Below, one piece after another: positions 46,324-46,800 of a DNA stretch of 46,800 nucleotides. The stretch covers positions 1-46,800 of the IMG/VR virus record IMGVR_UViG_3300037117_000022, one strand, 5' to 3'. The position numbers and the translations under genes were made by a program. The notes below the pieces were generated by a model. It did no database searches. It was not told the DNA's origin and saw only the letters and a program-made list of their open reading frames with translations. Each line of letters begins with the position of its first letter. Within the stretch, counting starts at the first letter, position 1. Origin of the DNA: a virus.

Positions 46324-46800
46324 CTAGTTGCAGGTACAAGCCCCAGTTGAACTCACCACTGTCGAGCAATGACCGATGGTGTGGTCGGTGCGCTCGCATA
46401 CGGCGTATCCGGGGTTGGCATTGTAAAAAACACCCACCGTGCCGTTAACAACGCTCGGATAGGTAAAACTCCAGCCGCCGACTGTAAAACTGCTTCCACC
46501 TACAGTGAATAAGCCGCTGTTGACGGTCAATCCGCCGTTCATCGTCTGCGCCCCTGCCCATGATTGAGTTCCAGACGTGGAGGGTATTTGTCCCGCAGCA
46601 TCAGGCCATGTGTTACTAAATCCCCGCTGGATTATAGAAGCAGAGCCAAGATTCAGGCCGCTGTTGACGGTCAATCCGCCGTTCATCGTCTGCGCCCCTG
46701 CCCATGATTGAGTTCCAGACGTGGAGGGTATTTGTCCCGCAGCATCAGGCCATGTGTTACTAAATCCCCGCTGGATTATAGAAGCAGAGCCAAGATTCAG
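46324..46800 (-). CDS. Beta-helix tail fibre, 3' part of the gene at 1-1813
   Basis: The frame is open from the right edge to the stop at 46324 and is the same frame as 1813-1 after circularisation. It contains two perfect copies of a 48-residue repeat (NLGSASIIQRGFSNTW, then GTQSWAGAQTMNGGLTVNSG). These are followed by VGGSSFTVGGWSF and a Cys-containing tip (YAVCERTDHTIGHC, ending TGACTCN). The four Cys near the end may form disulfides at the fibre tip, consistent with export to an oxidising compartment. Confidence 0.8.
   Translation of the reverse strand: MNLGSASIIQRGFSNTWPDAAGQIPSTSGTQSWAGAQTMNGGLTVNSGLNLGSASIIQRGFSNTWPDAAGQIPSTSGTQSWAGAQTMNGGLTVNSGLFTVGGSSFTVGGWSFTYPSVVNGTVGVFYNANPGYAVCERTDHTIGHCSTVVSSTGACTCN
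46513..46800 (-). repeat. Two perfect tandem copies of a 144-bp unit in the fibre gene
   Basis: Units 46513-46656 and 46657-46800 are identical and each is 48 codons, so copy-number change keeps the frame. The part at 1-127 is the same unit repeated by the contig overlap. Because a 127-mer occurs in both units, the assembly cannot tell how many copies the phage really has. Confidence 0.92.
46674..46800. repeat. Terminal redundancy, right copy (identical to 1-127)
   Basis: This end is the same 127 bases as the left end and lies in the second tandem unit. Removing it gives a 46,673-bp circle with the fibre gene intact. Packaging ends cannot be deduced from it. Confidence 0.95.

Noticed and set aside
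1-46800. Lysogeny module or diversity-generating retroelement
   Set aside because: No integrase, excisionase, CI-like repressor or reverse transcriptase was found in any frame, and the fibre repeats are perfect copies rather than template/variable pairs.

Overview
The window is an essentially complete genome of a tailed double-stranded DNA phage. Its first 127 bases are identical to its last 127, so it closes into a circle of 46,673 bp after trimming. It was opened inside a tail-fibre gene that carries a perfect 144-bp tandem repeat. An exact 127-base overlap is typical of a de Bruijn assembler run at k=127, so it probably marks a circularly permuted or circularised assembly rather than a real terminal repeat. 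The portal is P22-like in size (827 aa). There is no tail tube, sheath or tape-measure gene, and three consecutive Gly/Ala/Gln-rich proteins look like internal (ejection) virion proteins. Together these suggest a short-tailed, podovirus-like particle. No DNA or RNA polymerase, integrase or clear lysogeny repressor is visible. Several tail proteins have the low-complexity secreted style common in soil bacteria such as Acidobacteriota, but the host assignment is only a guess.

Nearly all genes lie on the minus strand, so function runs from high to low coordinates. An early/replication operon starts at two sigma70-like promoters near 39.0-39.13 kb and runs to about 30.8 kb. It holds a leaderless zinc-ribbon gene, homing endonucleases, a Rad52-like annealing protein with an SSB-like tail, a lambda-O-like initiator gene carrying four 12-bp iterons and an AT-rich tract (candidate origin), a DnaA domain IV-like protein, a VRR-NUC nuclease and many zinc mini-proteins. 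A second promoter near 30.8 kb opens the late operon: small packaging-side proteins, TerS, TerL, portal, scaffold, major capsid protein, a GroES-like co-chaperonin, connector-type proteins, two glycosyltransferases, a 1766-aa tail protein, internal virion proteins and secreted-type fibres. The fibre genes continue through the junction to a terminator at about 45.18 kb.

From 45.15 to 42.6 kb, also on the minus strand, lies the lysis cassette: two holin-like proteins, a GH108-type endolysin and an o-/i-spanin-like pair. It is followed by a non-coding segment of about 345 bp with a long inverted repeat, a terminator and two matching operator dyads. These precede a helix-turn-helix plus metallophosphoesterase gene. 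A SprT-like protease and a coiled-coil/jelly-roll protein complete the arc from 40.7 to 39.1 kb.

Only three plus-strand genes are convincing: a small membrane protein with its own promoter inside the late operon (moron-like, about 8.0 kb), an HNH endonuclease (40.7 kb) and a ribbon-helix-helix regulator (45.5 kb) with an inverted repeat upstream. Several real genes are too short or too edge-bound for a simple ORF search and were found by direct reading: the edge-crossing fibre gene, 30022-30195, 31436-31591 (an HNH remnant), 38861-39004 and 42603-42758.
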